Shown: positions 37,442 to 47,218 of the stretch, in pieces
How positions within the stretch are numbered: the stretch's first letter is position 1
How the letters are laid out: each line of letters begins with the position of its first letter
Source of the DNA: Teredinibacter haidensis
GTDB taxonomy: Bacteria; Pseudomonadota; Gammaproteobacteria; Pseudomonadales; Cellvibrionaceae
DNA: 64,000 nt
Reading direction: 5' to 3'
Assembly (NCBI RefSeq): GCF_014211975.1
Contig: NZ_CP060084.1
Location: forward strand, 3,297,001-3,361,000
Notes under the pieces: model-generated
Database searches by the model: none
The model's input: only the letters and a program-made list of their open reading frames with translations
What the model was told of the DNA's origin: nothing
Made by a program: the position numbers and the translations under genes

Positions 37442-38395
37442 GTGCCTGACTTGATGGTATTTAGCGGCAATGCCAACCTTGAATTAGCTGAAAAAGTTGT
37501 AGCCAATTTAGGAATGCCTCTCGGGGACATCACCGTCGATAAATTTTCAGACGGTGAAATCATGGTGGATCTGAACGAAAACGTGCGCGGTCGCGACGTA
37601 TTCGTCATTCAACCCACCTGTGCCCCCACCAACGACCATATTATGGAATTGATCGTTATGGTGGACGCATTGCGGAGATCATCCGCCGGCCGAATTACTG
37701 CCGTCGTACCCTACTTCGGATACGCCCGCCAGGATCGCCGAGTAAGATCTGCCCGCGTACCTATCACTGCCAAAGTTGTGGCCGATATGATGGTCACCGT
37801 TGGCGTAGACAGAGTACTAACCGTGGACCTGCACGCCGAGCAGATCCAGGGCTTTTTCGATGTACCGGTAGACAACGTCTACGGCTCACCTGTACTGCTA
37901 CAGGATATCGAAAAACAACACTTTGAAAATCTGGTCGTTGTATCACCAGACATCGGCGGCGTTGTTCGCGCCCGAGCAGTTGCCAAGCAGCTGGGTATCG
38001 AACTCGCCATTATCGATAAGCGCCGCCCCAAGGCCAACGTGGCCGAAGTAATGAATATTATTGGTGAAATCGAAGGCCGAACCTGCCTGCTAGTAGATGA
38101 TATGGTCGACACCGCTGGCACCTTGTGCAACGCAGCCAAAGCGCTGAAAGAGCACGGCGCCGACAAAGTCGTGGCCTACGCCACGCACCCGGTACTCTCT
38201 GGCCCAGCCATAGAGCGCCTGAACAACTCGATGATGGATGAACTGGTGGTTACCGATTCCATTCCCTTGTCGAAGGCAGGTAAAGAGTGCACCGTCATCC
38301 GCACCCTTACATTGTCCAACATGCTGGCCGAAGCCATGCGCCGCATCAGCAATGAAGAATCGCTGAGCGCCATGTTTAGCGAGTCAGTTAAGTAA
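37442..38395 (+). CDS. prs: Ribose-phosphate pyrophosphokinase
   Basis: Makes PRPP from ribose 5-phosphate and ATP for nucleotide, His and Trp synthesis. The PRPP-binding motif DDMVDTAGTL and the N-terminal SGNANLELAEKV are clear. Start GTG at 37442 with AAAGGAG upstream. 317 residues. Follows the tRNA-Gln gene by about 70 bp. Confidence 0.96.
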   Translation: MPDLMVFSGNANLELAEKVVANLGMPLGDITVDKFSDGEIMVDLNENVRGRDVFVIQPTCAPTNDHIMELIVMVDALRRSSAGRITAVVPYFGYARQDRRVRSARVPITAKVVADMMVTVGVDRVLTVDLHAEQIQGFFDVPVDNVYGSPVLLQDIEKQHFENLVVVSPDIGGVVRARAVAKQLGIELAIIDKRRPKANVAEVMNIIGEIEGRTCLLVDDMVDTAGTLCNAAKALKEHGADKVVAYATHPVLSGPAIERLNNSMMDELVVTDSIPLSKAGKECTVIRTLTLSNMLAEAMRRISNEESLSAMFSESVK

Positions 38396-38522
38396 AGAAT
38401 TTTTCACCCAACGGTGAAAGCCAGCGTAAACAAACATTGCGCTAAACCAATACCCTATCGTTCCTGGTCGCGGGACAGTATGGTTTTTACTATTTATTAG
38501 CTACAAATTTAGGAGCTACACA

Positions 38523-39176
38523 ATGTCTAACGAAGACTTCACACTTTCTGTAGTGCTACGTGACGAGTCAGGGAAAGGTGCGAGCCGCCGCCTGCGTCGC
38601 GAAGCCGATTTAGTGCCCGCCATCATTTACGGCGGCAGCAAAAATCCCGTAAACATCTCCATCCCTCATAACGAGCTGCTCAAGCACCTCGAGAATGAAG
38701 CATTTTACTCTCACATTATTTCTTTGGATGTGGCAGGTAAAAGCGAAGATGTGATCTTAAAAGATCTGCAGCGCCACCCGGCTAAACCCACGGTTCTGCA
38801 CGCAGACTTCCTGCGCGTATCCAAAACCAAGAAATTCACCACTCGCGTACCACTGCACTTCACCAACGAAGAGAATTGTAAGGGCGTTAAAGTACAGGGC
38901 GGCGTAATTTCCCACAACATGACCGATGTGGAAATCAGCTGTTTGCCAGCCAACCTGCCAGAATTCGTTGAAGTGGATCTAACCGACCTAGAAATGGGCC
39001 AGGTTGTGCACATCTCCGACCTCAAACTGCCTAAAGGCGTTGAGTCTGTTGCTCTGGCACACGGTACCGACCACGATCTTCCTGTTGCAAACGTCAGTAA
39101 AAGTCGCGCAGTTTCAGCTGACGGCGACGACACCGAAGCCGAAGGCGAAACCGAAGCCGAAGGCGGCGACGAGTAA
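38523..39176 (+). CDS. rplY: 50S ribosomal protein L25 (CTC-type, two-domain)
   Basis: Binds 5S rRNA. The N-terminal L25 domain (RDESGKGASRRLRREADLVPAIIYGG) is followed by the C-terminal TL5/CTC beta domain and an acidic tail made of repeated EAEGE units. 217 residues, as in pseudomonads. A clear TTTAGGAG site precedes ATG 38523. A strong terminator follows. Confidence 0.96.
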   Translation: MSNEDFTLSVVLRDESGKGASRRLRREADLVPAIIYGGSKNPVNISIPHNELLKHLENEAFYSHIISLDVAGKSEDVILKDLQRHPAKPTVLHADFLRVSKTKKFTTRVPLHFTNEENCKGVKVQGGVISHNMTDVEISCLPANLPEFVEVDLTDLEMGQVVHISDLKLPKGVESVALAHGTDHDLPVANVSKSRAVSADGDDTEAEGETEAEGGDE

Positions 39177-39195
39177 GCTTCCGAGCTTTGTACCG

Positions 39196-39219
39196 GGGCA
39201 GCCAATGGCTGCCCTTTTT
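39196..39219 (+). terminator. Rho-independent terminator after rplY
   Basis: GGGCAGCC (39196-39203), loop AAT, GGCTGCCC (39207-39214), then five T. Separates rplY from pth. Confidence 0.93.
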
Positions 39220-39254
39220 GTATATCGTGTCCCTATGAATTGAATACAGCCACC

Positions 39255-39836
39255 ATGAACGCAAGCGTGCAAATGATTGTGGGCCTGGGTAACCCCGGTG
39301 CCGAATACGCCAACACCCGCCATAACGCCGGCCAGGATTTTGTCGAAGACCTCGCCCGCGCCAACGGCCAAGTCATGAGCAATACGCCAAAGCACTTTGG
39401 CCTTACCGGCCGAATTACCCTCGGCGGCAAAGATGTTCGCCTACTGATCCCCACCACCTTTATGAACCGAAGCGGCCAAGCAGTAGCATCGCTGGCAAAT
39501 TTCTTTAAAATAGCGCCGGAAAACATATTGGTCGTTCACGATGAGCTGGATCTTTCCCCCGGTATTGCCAAACTAAAGATAGGGGGCGGTCACGGCGGTC
39601 ATAATGGCTTGCGCGACATTATCAGCTCTCTCGGCAACAACAAGAATTTTGGCCGCCTGCGTGTCGGCATCGGCCACCCGGGCAATGCCAATCAGGTTAC
39701 AGGCTACGTGCTGAAAAAAGCACCGCTTGCCGAACAAAACATGATAGAAGATGCAATTCGAAAAAGTGAAAGCAGCATTCCAGACCTAGTCGCTGGCGAC
39801 TGGGAAAAGGCCATGCGGGAATTGCACACTAACTAG
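39255..39836 (+). CDS. pth: Peptidyl-tRNA hydrolase
   Basis: Frees tRNA from peptidyl-tRNA dropped by ribosomes. IVGLGNPGAEYANTRHNAG contains the catalytic His; FMNRSGQAV and GHGGHNGLRDI are conserved. I use ATG 39255 (193 residues); a TTG five codons upstream is less likely because MNASVQMIVGLGNPG fits the usual start. Precedes ychF as in many proteobacteria. Confidence 0.96.
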   Translation: MNASVQMIVGLGNPGAEYANTRHNAGQDFVEDLARANGQVMSNTPKHFGLTGRITLGGKDVRLLIPTTFMNRSGQAVASLANFFKIAPENILVVHDELDLSPGIAKLKIGGGHGGHNGLRDIISSLGNNKNFGRLRVGIGHPGNANQVTGYVLKKAPLAEQNMIEDAIRKSESSIPDLVAGDWEKAMRELHTN

Positions 39837-39931
39837 GAGCATTCACGTTGCAAGCTGCCGGGAGAAAAAACACCGTCCCCGGAAGCAAAGCGCTCCTTAA
39901 AAACAGAATTTACACACATAGGACATTCTAA

Positions 39932-41023
39932 ATGGGCTTTAACTGCGGCATCGTCGGCTTACCCAACGTTGGGAAATCAACCCTGTTTAACGCGCTGACC
40001 CAAGCGGGCATCGATGCGGCAAACTTCCCTTTCTGCACCATCGACCCCAATTCTGGAGTGGTCGCAGTGCCTGATCCGCGCCAGGATAAACTGGCCGAAA
40101 TCGTCAAACCGGATCGCGTTGTACCAACGACCATGGAATTTGTCGACATCGCCGGCCTCGTTGCAGGCGCCTCGAAAGGCGAAGGCCTGGGCAACAAATT
40201 TCTCGCCAATATCCGGGAAACCGACGCCATTGCCCACGTTGTGCGCTGCTTCGACGATCCCAACGTAATCCACGTTGACGGCCGCATCAACCCTCAATCC
40301 GATATCGAAGTTATCAACACCGAACTGGCGCTGGCCGACCTGGACACCGTCGAAAAGGCCCTGCAGCGCTACAGCAAAGCCGCCAAAGGCCAGGACAAAG
40401 ATGCCATTCGCATGAAAGCCCTGCTGGAAGAAATTCTGCCGCACCTGAATGAAGCCAAACCCCTGCGCTCTTTCGGCCTCGACAAAGACAGCTTAAAGCA
40501 GCTGAAAGAGCTCAGCTTACTCACCCTTAAGCCCACCATGTATATCGCCAACGTGGAAGAAGACGGCTTTAAGCACAACCCCCTGCTGGATGCGGTAATA
40601 GAAATTGCCGAAGAAGAGGAGGCGATTGTCGTGCCCATCTGCAACAAGCTGGAAGCTGAGATCTCCGAACTCGACGACGAAGAGAAACTGGAATTTCTGG
40701 AAGAAATGGGCATGGACGAGCCGGGCCTAAACCGCGTGATTCGCGCCGGTTACGACCTGCTTGATCTGCACACCTACTTCACCGCTGGCGTAAAAGAAGT
40801 GCGCGCCTGGACCATCCCCGTTGGCTCCACAGCACCGCAAGCCGCCGGAAAAATTCACACCGACTTCGAAAAAGGCTTTATCCGTGCAGAAGTCGTTGGC
40901 TATGACGATTTCGTCAACCACAACGGCGAAGCCGGAGCCAAAGAAGCAGGGAAATGGCGACTGGAAGGCAAGGACTATATTGTCAAAGACGGCGATGTTG
41001 TACATTTCCGCTTTAACGTCTAA
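39932..41023 (+). CDS. ychF: Redox-regulated ATPase YchF (OLA1-like)
   Basis: Obg-family P-loop protein that prefers ATP. G1 motif GLPNVGKST (residues 8-16), then DIAGLVAGASKGEGLGNKFL, coiled-coil insertion and a C-terminal TGS domain (RAWTIPVGSTAPQAAGKIHTDFEKGF). 363 residues, standard. Last housekeeping gene before the accessory region. Confidence 0.97.
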   Translation: MGFNCGIVGLPNVGKSTLFNALTQAGIDAANFPFCTIDPNSGVVAVPDPRQDKLAEIVKPDRVVPTTMEFVDIAGLVAGASKGEGLGNKFLANIRETDAIAHVVRCFDDPNVIHVDGRINPQSDIEVINTELALADLDTVEKALQRYSKAAKGQDKDAIRMKALLEEILPHLNEAKPLRSFGLDKDSLKQLKELSLLTLKPTMYIANVEEDGFKHNPLLDAVIEIAEEEEAIVVPICNKLEAEISELDDEEKLEFLEEMGMDEPGLNRVIRAGYDLLDLHTYFTAGVKEVRAWTIPVGSTAPQAAGKIHTDFEKGFIRAEVVGYDDFVNHNGEAGAKEAGKWRLEGKDYIVKDGDVVHFRFNV

Positions 41024-41159
41024 ATCCCCCTTGACATTAAAGGGGCGACTAGTGAAAATAGCCGCCCTCTCGAACCCGGCCAGACGTCATCGTAACCCGA
41101 TACTCAGCCAACCCTCTCGAAACCGCAACGTTTAGAGAACAAAGGGTTCGATACGCAAA

Positions 41160-41530
41160 GCCATCGGCAATGCGAGCAAGCTAGAACCAGCAAAGCCACG
41201 CCTTTGTGCCAGCTCTAGCGAAGCGACATTTATAAAAATCAGGACGATTTTTATAAATAGTAGGTAACTAAGGGCAGGAGCCCGAACCATTGCCATCGGC
41301 AATGCGAGCAAGCTAGAACCAGCAAAGCCACGCCTTTGTGCCAGCTCTAGCGAAGCGACATTTATAAAAATCAGGACGATTTTTATAAATAGTAGGTAAC
41401 TAAGGGCAGGAGCCCGAACCATTGCCATCGGCAATGCGAGCAAGCTAGAGCCAGCAAAGCCACGCCTTTGTGCCAGCTCTAGCGAAGCGACATTTATAAA
41501 AATCAGGACGATTTTTATAAATAGTAGGTA
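41160..41530. repeat. Three tandem 132-bp direct repeats (third truncated) abutting tRNA-Met
   Basis: Units start at 41160, 41292 and 41424; the third stops after 107 bp, seven bases before the tRNA. Copies 1 and 2 look identical; copy 3 has one A-to-G change that completes the inverted pair GCTAGAGC/GCTCTAGC. Each unit also holds a perfect 13-bp inverted repeat, ATTTATAAAAATC with GATTTTTATAAAT, loop AGGAC, and the junction between units is ATTGCC-ATC-GGCAAT. Because 132 is a multiple of 3, an artefactual open frame spans all copies. Could be a small structured mobile element or an RNA. Confidence 0.95.
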
Positions 41531-41536
41531 AAAAGT

Positions 41537-41613
<77 letters not shown>

Positions 41614-41908
41614 CTTTTTACTACTCTTCTCCGGTAAGCGATCACTTACACCCACCTGAAAACATCCACATAACATCCTCCAAGACTGTAAGACGACACA
41701 TGGTATGAGATACCCCGGAATAAGTGGAATTGAGCGTAATTAGACACGTTTAGTAGGCCCTCACACAGTCCCTGAGCGAACAAAAACTACCGACTAATGC
41801 TTACCCACCCTCGACTACTACAGAAAAACATTCGAAATATATGAGCACATATTCCTGAAAATGTGCGGCGGCTAAATGTTGGAAAAACCACTATGGTGAG
41901 CTAAACGC
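41614..41908. other. AT-rich gap after tRNA-Met
   Basis: No gene recognised. The T-rich right arm of the tRNA-flanking inverted repeat lies at its start. This begins a roughly 7-kb region whose base and codon use differ from the backbone. Confidence 0.4.
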
Positions 41909-42295
41909 ATGCTAAGAAATTTGTTTTGTATTGATGTTTACGTAAAGGTTTACCGAAATAAATTTGTAATTCGACTCCTTGATGGATCCGAAATCCAGAA
42001 GGTAAGCGTACCTAGCAAGGCATTTACAACTGAAAGGTTGTTAGTGGGCTCATTCTCTGCAGCGGAATCTTGCTTAACCAAAGAAATCAAAGCGATTATT
42101 CCGAAAAGAATTTTTGCTGCAAAGCCCGCTATTTTAATACAGCCAATGGAAATGGTTGAGGGTGGCTTATCCGAAATTGAAGATAGAGTGTTTAGAGAAT
42201 TGGCGCTAGGTTCTAGCGCCTACAGAGTTTCGCTTTACACTGGCAGGGAGTTATCTACATCGGAAGCGGTGAGTTTAATACATAAAAACCGGTAA
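41909..42295 (+). CDS. YjaA-like protein of unknown function
   Basis: 128-residue protein. The stretch PMEMVEGGLSEIEDRVFRELALG resembles E. coli YjaA (there SALEMNEGGLSQVEERILHEVVAG), and the N-terminus (VYRNKFVIRLLDGSE...AFTTERLLVGSFSAAESCL) fits the same family, which has been linked to stress but has no proven role. The same segment faintly recalls MreB/Hsp70-type proteins. It lies alone in AT-richer DNA after tRNA-Met, so it is probably acquired. The comparison is from memory and needs an alignment. Confidence 0.6.
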   Translation: MLRNLFCIDVYVKVYRNKFVIRLLDGSEIQKVSVPSKAFTTERLLVGSFSAAESCLTKEIKAIIPKRIFAAKPAILIQPMEMVEGGLSEIEDRVFRELALGSSAYRVSLYTGRELSTSEAVSLIHKNR

Positions 42296-42938
42296 GACGC
42301 ATAGAATAAATAAAATGGTATCCGTAGAAACATGGCTGACTTATGTAGCGGCATTTTAGCGGGAAAATTATCAGCGCTGCGCACCTTATCTGGCTCGGAC
42401 TAAAAGCCTTAAAGTTACGGGATTCAATCTCGTTATCAAAAGCCAATCACTCACCATTAAAGTCTGTATTCACAGAAGGCTTCCTCACCAGCGTATTGAA
42501 CCCTAAGCCAGGCGCAAAGACGGGCGTTCAAACTATAGAAATGCAAAGTCCACAATTAATTATTCTTTATAGACAATGATTTAATCAAAAAAAGAATCTA
42601 CATACATCATTCGAAAACCTTCCCTTCGAGACGAGATCGTATTCACATAGAACCTCGTCGTAAGACGTAGAACTTACGTTAGGCCCACGGCCATTCCACA
42701 TTTAACGGCTTAAATTTCGGCAAGCCGATGTTTTTTGGGTGTCTAGTTTCAGGCGCGCGCTTTGCCACTCACCCACCGTAAATCCATCCATGGGGGTTTC
42801 GCGGCCTGTAGGTGCGTTTTTCTATTTCGACTTTAGCAGTATCGATCATTGCAGCTTCTCACCTTTCACAGCTCTTGCAGTTCGAATACTGGAATACGTT
42901 GTGGCCAGTTGTGCTTCTTGCATGGCGCAAGGCCTTCT
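42296..42938. other. Decayed non-coding DNA
   Basis: No intact gene. A 14-codon open stretch at 42315-42356 (MVSVETWLTYVAAF then stop) looks like the first residues of a LysE/RhtB exporter and may be a gene remnant. A hairpin GACGAG/CTCGTC lies near 42631-42660. TAAATCCATCCATGGGG at 42779 recurs at 43608 with small changes. Confidence 0.35.
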
Positions 42939-43439
42939 CGGGCATGCTTTTGCTTCAGGGGGGTACCTTCAAGACCCCCTCCCCCGTCATTAACATAGCC
43001 CCTGGGCCTCTTTTAGCTTCAAGGGGGGTATCTTCAAAACCCCCTCCCCCCTGATTAACATAGCCCCTGGGCATGTTTTAGCTTCAAGGGGGGTATCTTC
43101 GAAACCCCCTCCCCCCTCATTAACATAGCCCCTGGGCCTCTTTTAGCTTCAAGGGGGGTATCTTCAAAACCCCCTCCCCCCTCATTAACATAGCCCCTGG
43201 GCCTCTTTTAGCTTCAAGGGGGGTATCTTCAAAACCCCCTCCCCCCTCATTAACATAGCCCCTGGGCCTCTTTTAGCTTCAAGGGGGGTATCTTCAAAAC
43301 CCCCTCCCCCCTGATTAACATAGCCCTTGGGCATGTTTTAGCTTCAAGGGGGGTATCTTCGAAACCCCCTCCCCCCTAGTCCCTAGCCCCTAGCCCCTAG
43401 GCCTGTTTTAGCTTCAGGGGGCTAACGTTTAGGTAGAGG
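42939..43439. repeat. Array of seven 65-bp tandem repeats with paired G and C tracts
   Basis: The word AGCTTCAAGGGGGGTATC recurs at 43015, 43080, 43145, 43210, 43275 and 43340 (exact 65-bp period), with a divergent first copy at 42951 and a partial last one at 43410. Each unit contains a G6 tract and a CCCCCT tract separated by TATCTTCAAAA, able to form a hairpin, then CCCCCCTCATTAACATAGCCCCTGG split over the unit. Two sub-variants exist: GCCTC with CAAAAC, and GCATG with CGAAAC. The adjacent pair at 43004-43133 is nearly identical to that at 43264-43393, pointing to block duplication. No spacers, so not CRISPR. Confidence 0.95.
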
Positions 43440-43985
43440 GGGAGCGTCTTTTAGCTGCCAAAGGATGGCGGAAAGGTACTCTTAGATCTTATTGAATGCC
43501 GAAATTAGCCACCGTGGGAACACCAGTTGCGCTTGCGGGTGATTTTTTGTATCGAAAGTCAGATGCTGTGCCGACATCCATTGCGCGCTTGCCCCATAAA
43601 CCCGCCATAAACCCATCCATGGGGCTTCACACCCGCATCCCTGCGGGCGAGAATTTGTGGAGCAAGCCCTCAATTCATGTTGCGAGTAATGGTAGGCTTC
43701 CCTGGAAAGAAAAGCGTACTAACCCGTGCGCATCAGGATTTATATCACGTCGAAAAACATCATCAACTTCGCATGTATAGTTAACCAGCATAACAATTGC
43801 ATAGGGGATTTTCAGCGAGTAGGATAATGGGCAAATAACAAAAAAATTCTATAACTGATTGATTCAAGAAAAACCCCTGTCCAGTTTGCAATATCATCTA
43901 TCACATAACGGACAAAAGAGGCCTAAAAAATATAATTAAATGGCAAAATGTTAAAGTGTCCGTCATAACTTAGTTGAGCAAAGCC
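43440..43985. other. Non-coding stretch between repeat array and cassette genes
   Basis: Short open frames here look spurious. It holds CCCGCATCCCTGCGGG (hairpin, about 43632) and a 7-bp inverted repeat ACGGACA/TGTCCGT (about 43908-43963) just before GTTGAGC at 43973, which could be the start of a gene cassette. Confidence 0.4.
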
Positions 43986-44482
43986 ATGGACATATTCTTA
44001 AAGTTAACTGAAAACCCCCATATTCTTATTGTGGCGACGCTTTTTGCTGCTTGTACTTGGGTGGCTAGGGGATCAATTGTTATTCGGAATCTTCTTTAAA
44101 AAGCACGAAGATGAATTGATAAAGCTAAAGTTATAGATTAACGCTTCATATACGCAAGAGTTTGAGGGTAGTGTTCATTATTCAAAGGAAAACATTTGTG
44201 CAGCAATAGATAAGACAAAATCACCAAATTTAGCTGTAAAGCTGCGGTTTAAAATTTATTCAATAGTAATTGCTGGTGCTTTAATGGTTCGGTTTGACTA
44301 TTGGTTATGTTATGGGGTTTATCATGGTTGCAGACATTCCATTGGCGTTGTGGTTTCAAGACGAGGTTACGTTTCTTCAGGCGTTTACGATTTTTGTAGT
44401 GGTTATGCTAGTGGGAGTAGGCTTTATACAGTTGTCAGGTGTTTTTAGGGAACTTAGCCGAAATTATGCTAAAAACGCTTAA
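43986..44482 (+). pseudogene. Frameshifted small membrane protein (cassette gene remnant)
   Basis: Reading begins MDIFLKLTENPHILIVATLFAACTW at 43986, continues in the next frame as GWLGDQLLFGIFFKKHEDELIKLKL, hits a stop, resumes as INASYTQEFEGSVHYSKENICAAIDKTK...KIYSIVIAGALMV, and ends in a third frame as TIGYVMGFIMVADIPLALWF...FRELSRNYAKNA (stop 44480-44482). Together about 160 residues with three hydrophobic segments. At least two frameshifts and a nonsense change. Its stop codon lies inside the first box of the attC-like site, a common cassette arrangement. No family recognised. Confidence 0.65.
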
Positions 44483-44523
44483 CAAATGTAGGCACCTGAC
44501 ACAAACTGCTACAGGCGTTAGGC
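44477..44523 (+). other. attC-like site 1 (47 bp)
   Basis: Outer boxes GCTTAAC (44477-44483, fits RYYYAAC) and GTTAGGC (44517-44523, fits GTTRRRY). Inner arms TGTAGGCA and TGCTACA pair with one unpaired G on the left arm, the extrahelical base typical of attC. It ends the cassette that probably starts at GTTGAGC (43973), whose box pairs with GCTTAAC with one wobble. Short, but within the size range of known attC sites. Confidence 0.65.
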
Positions 44524-44573
44524 AAATTAACCTCCCCCCTCATGCCAAGATTTATTGCACAGGGATTTAGAAG

Positions 44574-47172
44574 ATGAATAACATACAAGAAGACCATCAT
44601 TCACAAGAACCCGACAGCTTCGAAACTTGGATTAATGAGCGCCCTAAGTGGCTACAATCCGCAGCGCGATTACTTATTGACTCAAAAAGAATGCCTAATG
44701 ACGCTGAAATAACGGAGCTTGCAAGACTATGCTTTAAAGAGGCGTCGGGGGCAAAGGAAGGTTACTCTAAAATTGTACCTGGTGCTTTAGCGCAGGCAGC
44801 CCAGCGCCCAGAACTACGTATCAATAAAATTTCTGGCGTCTCAGGTATTAACGCAATCAAAGCAGATGCAACTCTTGCATTTGGCAATACAAACCTTACA
44901 GTTATATATGGTGCAAATGGATCAGGGAAAACAAGCTTCTCTCGCATTCTAAAACAGGCATGTGGCTCAAGGGCTAAGGATGAAATGCTAGGCAACGTAT
45001 TCTCTAATGAACCACCACCCGCTGCGGCCGATATAGAGTTATCAATAAGTGGAAAAGCACAGTTAGTTTCTTGGACCCTTAGTGGAGGGGTCTTAGCACA
45101 TCTACGTCATGTTCATGTTTTCGATACAAAGGCTGCACAGATGTACATGGGGAAAAACGAAGCCACATACGAGCCAAGTCGTATGCGTTTCAATTCATCT
45201 CTAATTGTAATTTGTGATCGTGTGTCAACATTTCTGAAGCAAGAAAAAAAGACGCTCGCGTCGAAGCTCCCTAGTACCCCACCTATATTAATCTATGCTG
45301 CACCAATCCAATGGTTAAATACACTTAAGGCCACCACCAAGCTAGAAGTTATTGAGCAAAAATGTGAGTTCTCTAAAGAGCTTGACGATGAACGCGTTGC
45401 AACAGAAACAGCTTTGGCTCAAAAGGACGTGGAAGGCCGCCTTAAAGTTATTACGCAGGATAGACTTGTTTATAAAAGGATAAAAGATGGGATCGATAGC
45501 CTAAAATCCGCTTTGGTTGATGAAGCAATTCAAGCTGTAATTACTGCGAGATCCGATGCTAACAAGAAGCGAAATATTGCGAACGAAGAGGCTAAAAAGG
45601 TCTTTGCTAACGTTGCCCTTGATGGTGTAGGGCAAAGCACATGGATGTGCACTATGGAAGCATGCAAAAGAATTCTCTGAAAAGCACGCATATCCAAATG
45701 TCAATTTTCCATCTACTGGTGATGGATCTCGCTGTGTTCTATGTCAGCAAGAATTCACAATTGATGGAAAAGAGCGCATGGATCACTTTCAGGTATATGT
45801 TCAAGGGAGGCTTGAAGCAGATGCCAAAACAGCCGAGAACCTGAGAGATGAGCTAACGAAGAGAATGCTTAGCCTACCATTGGAGCATGATTGGTTGATA
45901 CAAATGAATCAATTGAAAGTGCCAGAGGAAGTAGCAAAGCAATATATGACAGCGCTAACGCTACGGCGAAAGGCTGTTGATACTGCTGATAGTCTTGCGG
46001 CAGTCCCTATATTTGAGTGGAGCCCTCTCGATAAAGCATGTCAACATATATCAAATACTTTTGATGTAGAGGAAAAGACCCTAAAAGAATTACAACAGGA
46101 TGGGCAACGGCTGAAGCTAGAAACACGACTTAAAGAGCTGCAATCCACTCAGTGGCTAAATCAAAATAAAGCCGCGATTCTAGAGGAGAGAAAAAGACTC
46201 AACTCTATTTCTACTTTCGATTCTGCAATTAGACTTACAAGCACTAATGCCCTGACAACAAAAAGCAATGAATTGGCAAAAGTTGAACTTGATGCGGGCT
46301 ATCAAGAACGCTTTGCCAAAGAGCTAAGTGTGCTAGGGGGCATTAGACTCCCGGTTAAGCCAGAGAGTAAACAACAAGGAAAAGGGAGAATAACATTTGG
46401 GCTGACACTGCAAGGTAGCAAATCAGCTGTCCCAGCAGAGAAAATCTTGAGCGAAGGAGAAGTCAGAGTTGTAGCTCTAGCGGCTTTCCTAGCTGATATC
46501 ACAGGATCTGGCCAAAAATCTCCATTCATATTTGATGATCCAATATCTTCTCTTGACCAAGACTTTGAAGAAAAAGTTGTAGCTCGACTTGTTGCTTTAG
46601 CGATGGATCGTCAGGTTATTATTTTTACACATAGGCTATCCCTTTTGTCTCAGGTTGAGTCAGTGACTAGGAAATTAAACGACCAAGCTCGTGAAAATGG
46701 ACTTTCATCCCCGATTTCTGTAGCTGTGGAAACGTTACGAAAGCTCGGAAAACACTCGGGAATTACAGCTAAATTAAGCCTTCGTGATTCGAAACCAATA
46801 AAAGCTGTTGCGCGCATAAAAAACGAATTCCTTCCCCAGTTAAGAAAGCATGTTGATAATGGTGATGCAGATACTTTTGAGAGAGAGGCATGGCAAACCT
46901 GTAGCGAGTTTAGGATTTTGCTGGAGAAATGCGTCGAAAGCGTGCTATTGAATGAAGTTCTTGTCAGGTTTAGACGAGACGTTCAAACGAAGGGTCGGCT
47001 GTCAAAGTTAACTAAGATAGAGCAGAGCGATTGTGACCTTATTGATGATCTGATGACTCGATACTCAGTTTTTGCGCATTCTCAATCGGATGAATTACCT
47101 GCCCCATCCCCAGATCTTCAACAGATAGAACACGATGTTGATGCATTATCCTCTTGGATTAATACATTTTGA
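44574..47172 (+). pseudogene. SMC/RloC-like AAA ATPase (AAA_13 type), interrupted by one frameshift
   Basis: A single gene of about 865 codons. Part 1 (44574 to about 45640) has Walker A GANGSGKT (residues 113-120). Reading then moves by one base (HAKEFSEKHAYPNVNF...CVLCQQEF) and runs on through 45778-47172. The second part has the ABC-type signature LSEGE, Walker B FIFDDPISSLDQDFEE and the switch FTHRLSLL. CVLC at 45733-45744 looks like a zinc-hook. A coiled region lies between the ATPase halves. Proteins of this shape include RloC/PrrC-type anticodon nucleases and other phage-defence ATPases, but I cannot identify the nuclease residues. Lies within an integron-type cassette. May be dead, a sequencing error, or rescued by slippage. 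Confidence 0.75.
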
Positions 47173-47218
47173 CGAACTCATTAAGACTAGAAAATTTTAA
47201 TTGCGCATCGTCTACAAG

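Noticed and set aside
42315..42359. LysE/RhtB exporter start (MVSVETWLTYVAAF)
   Set aside because: Only 14 codons remain before a stop and nothing downstream resembles the family, so the call is too weak for a feature.
42679..42685. GTTAGGC as a further attC core
   Set aside because: No RYYYAAC box or paired inner arms lie upstream within 150 bp; single 7-mers occur by chance (another is at about 20777).
42939..43439. Tandem repeats considered as a CRISPR array
   Set aside because: The 65-bp units abut with no unique spacers and no cas genes are nearby.
42739..43780. Short open frames at 42739-42993, 42812-43054 and 43496-43780
   Set aside because: Low-complexity or repeat-derived translations, no ribosome binding sites and no recognisable family.
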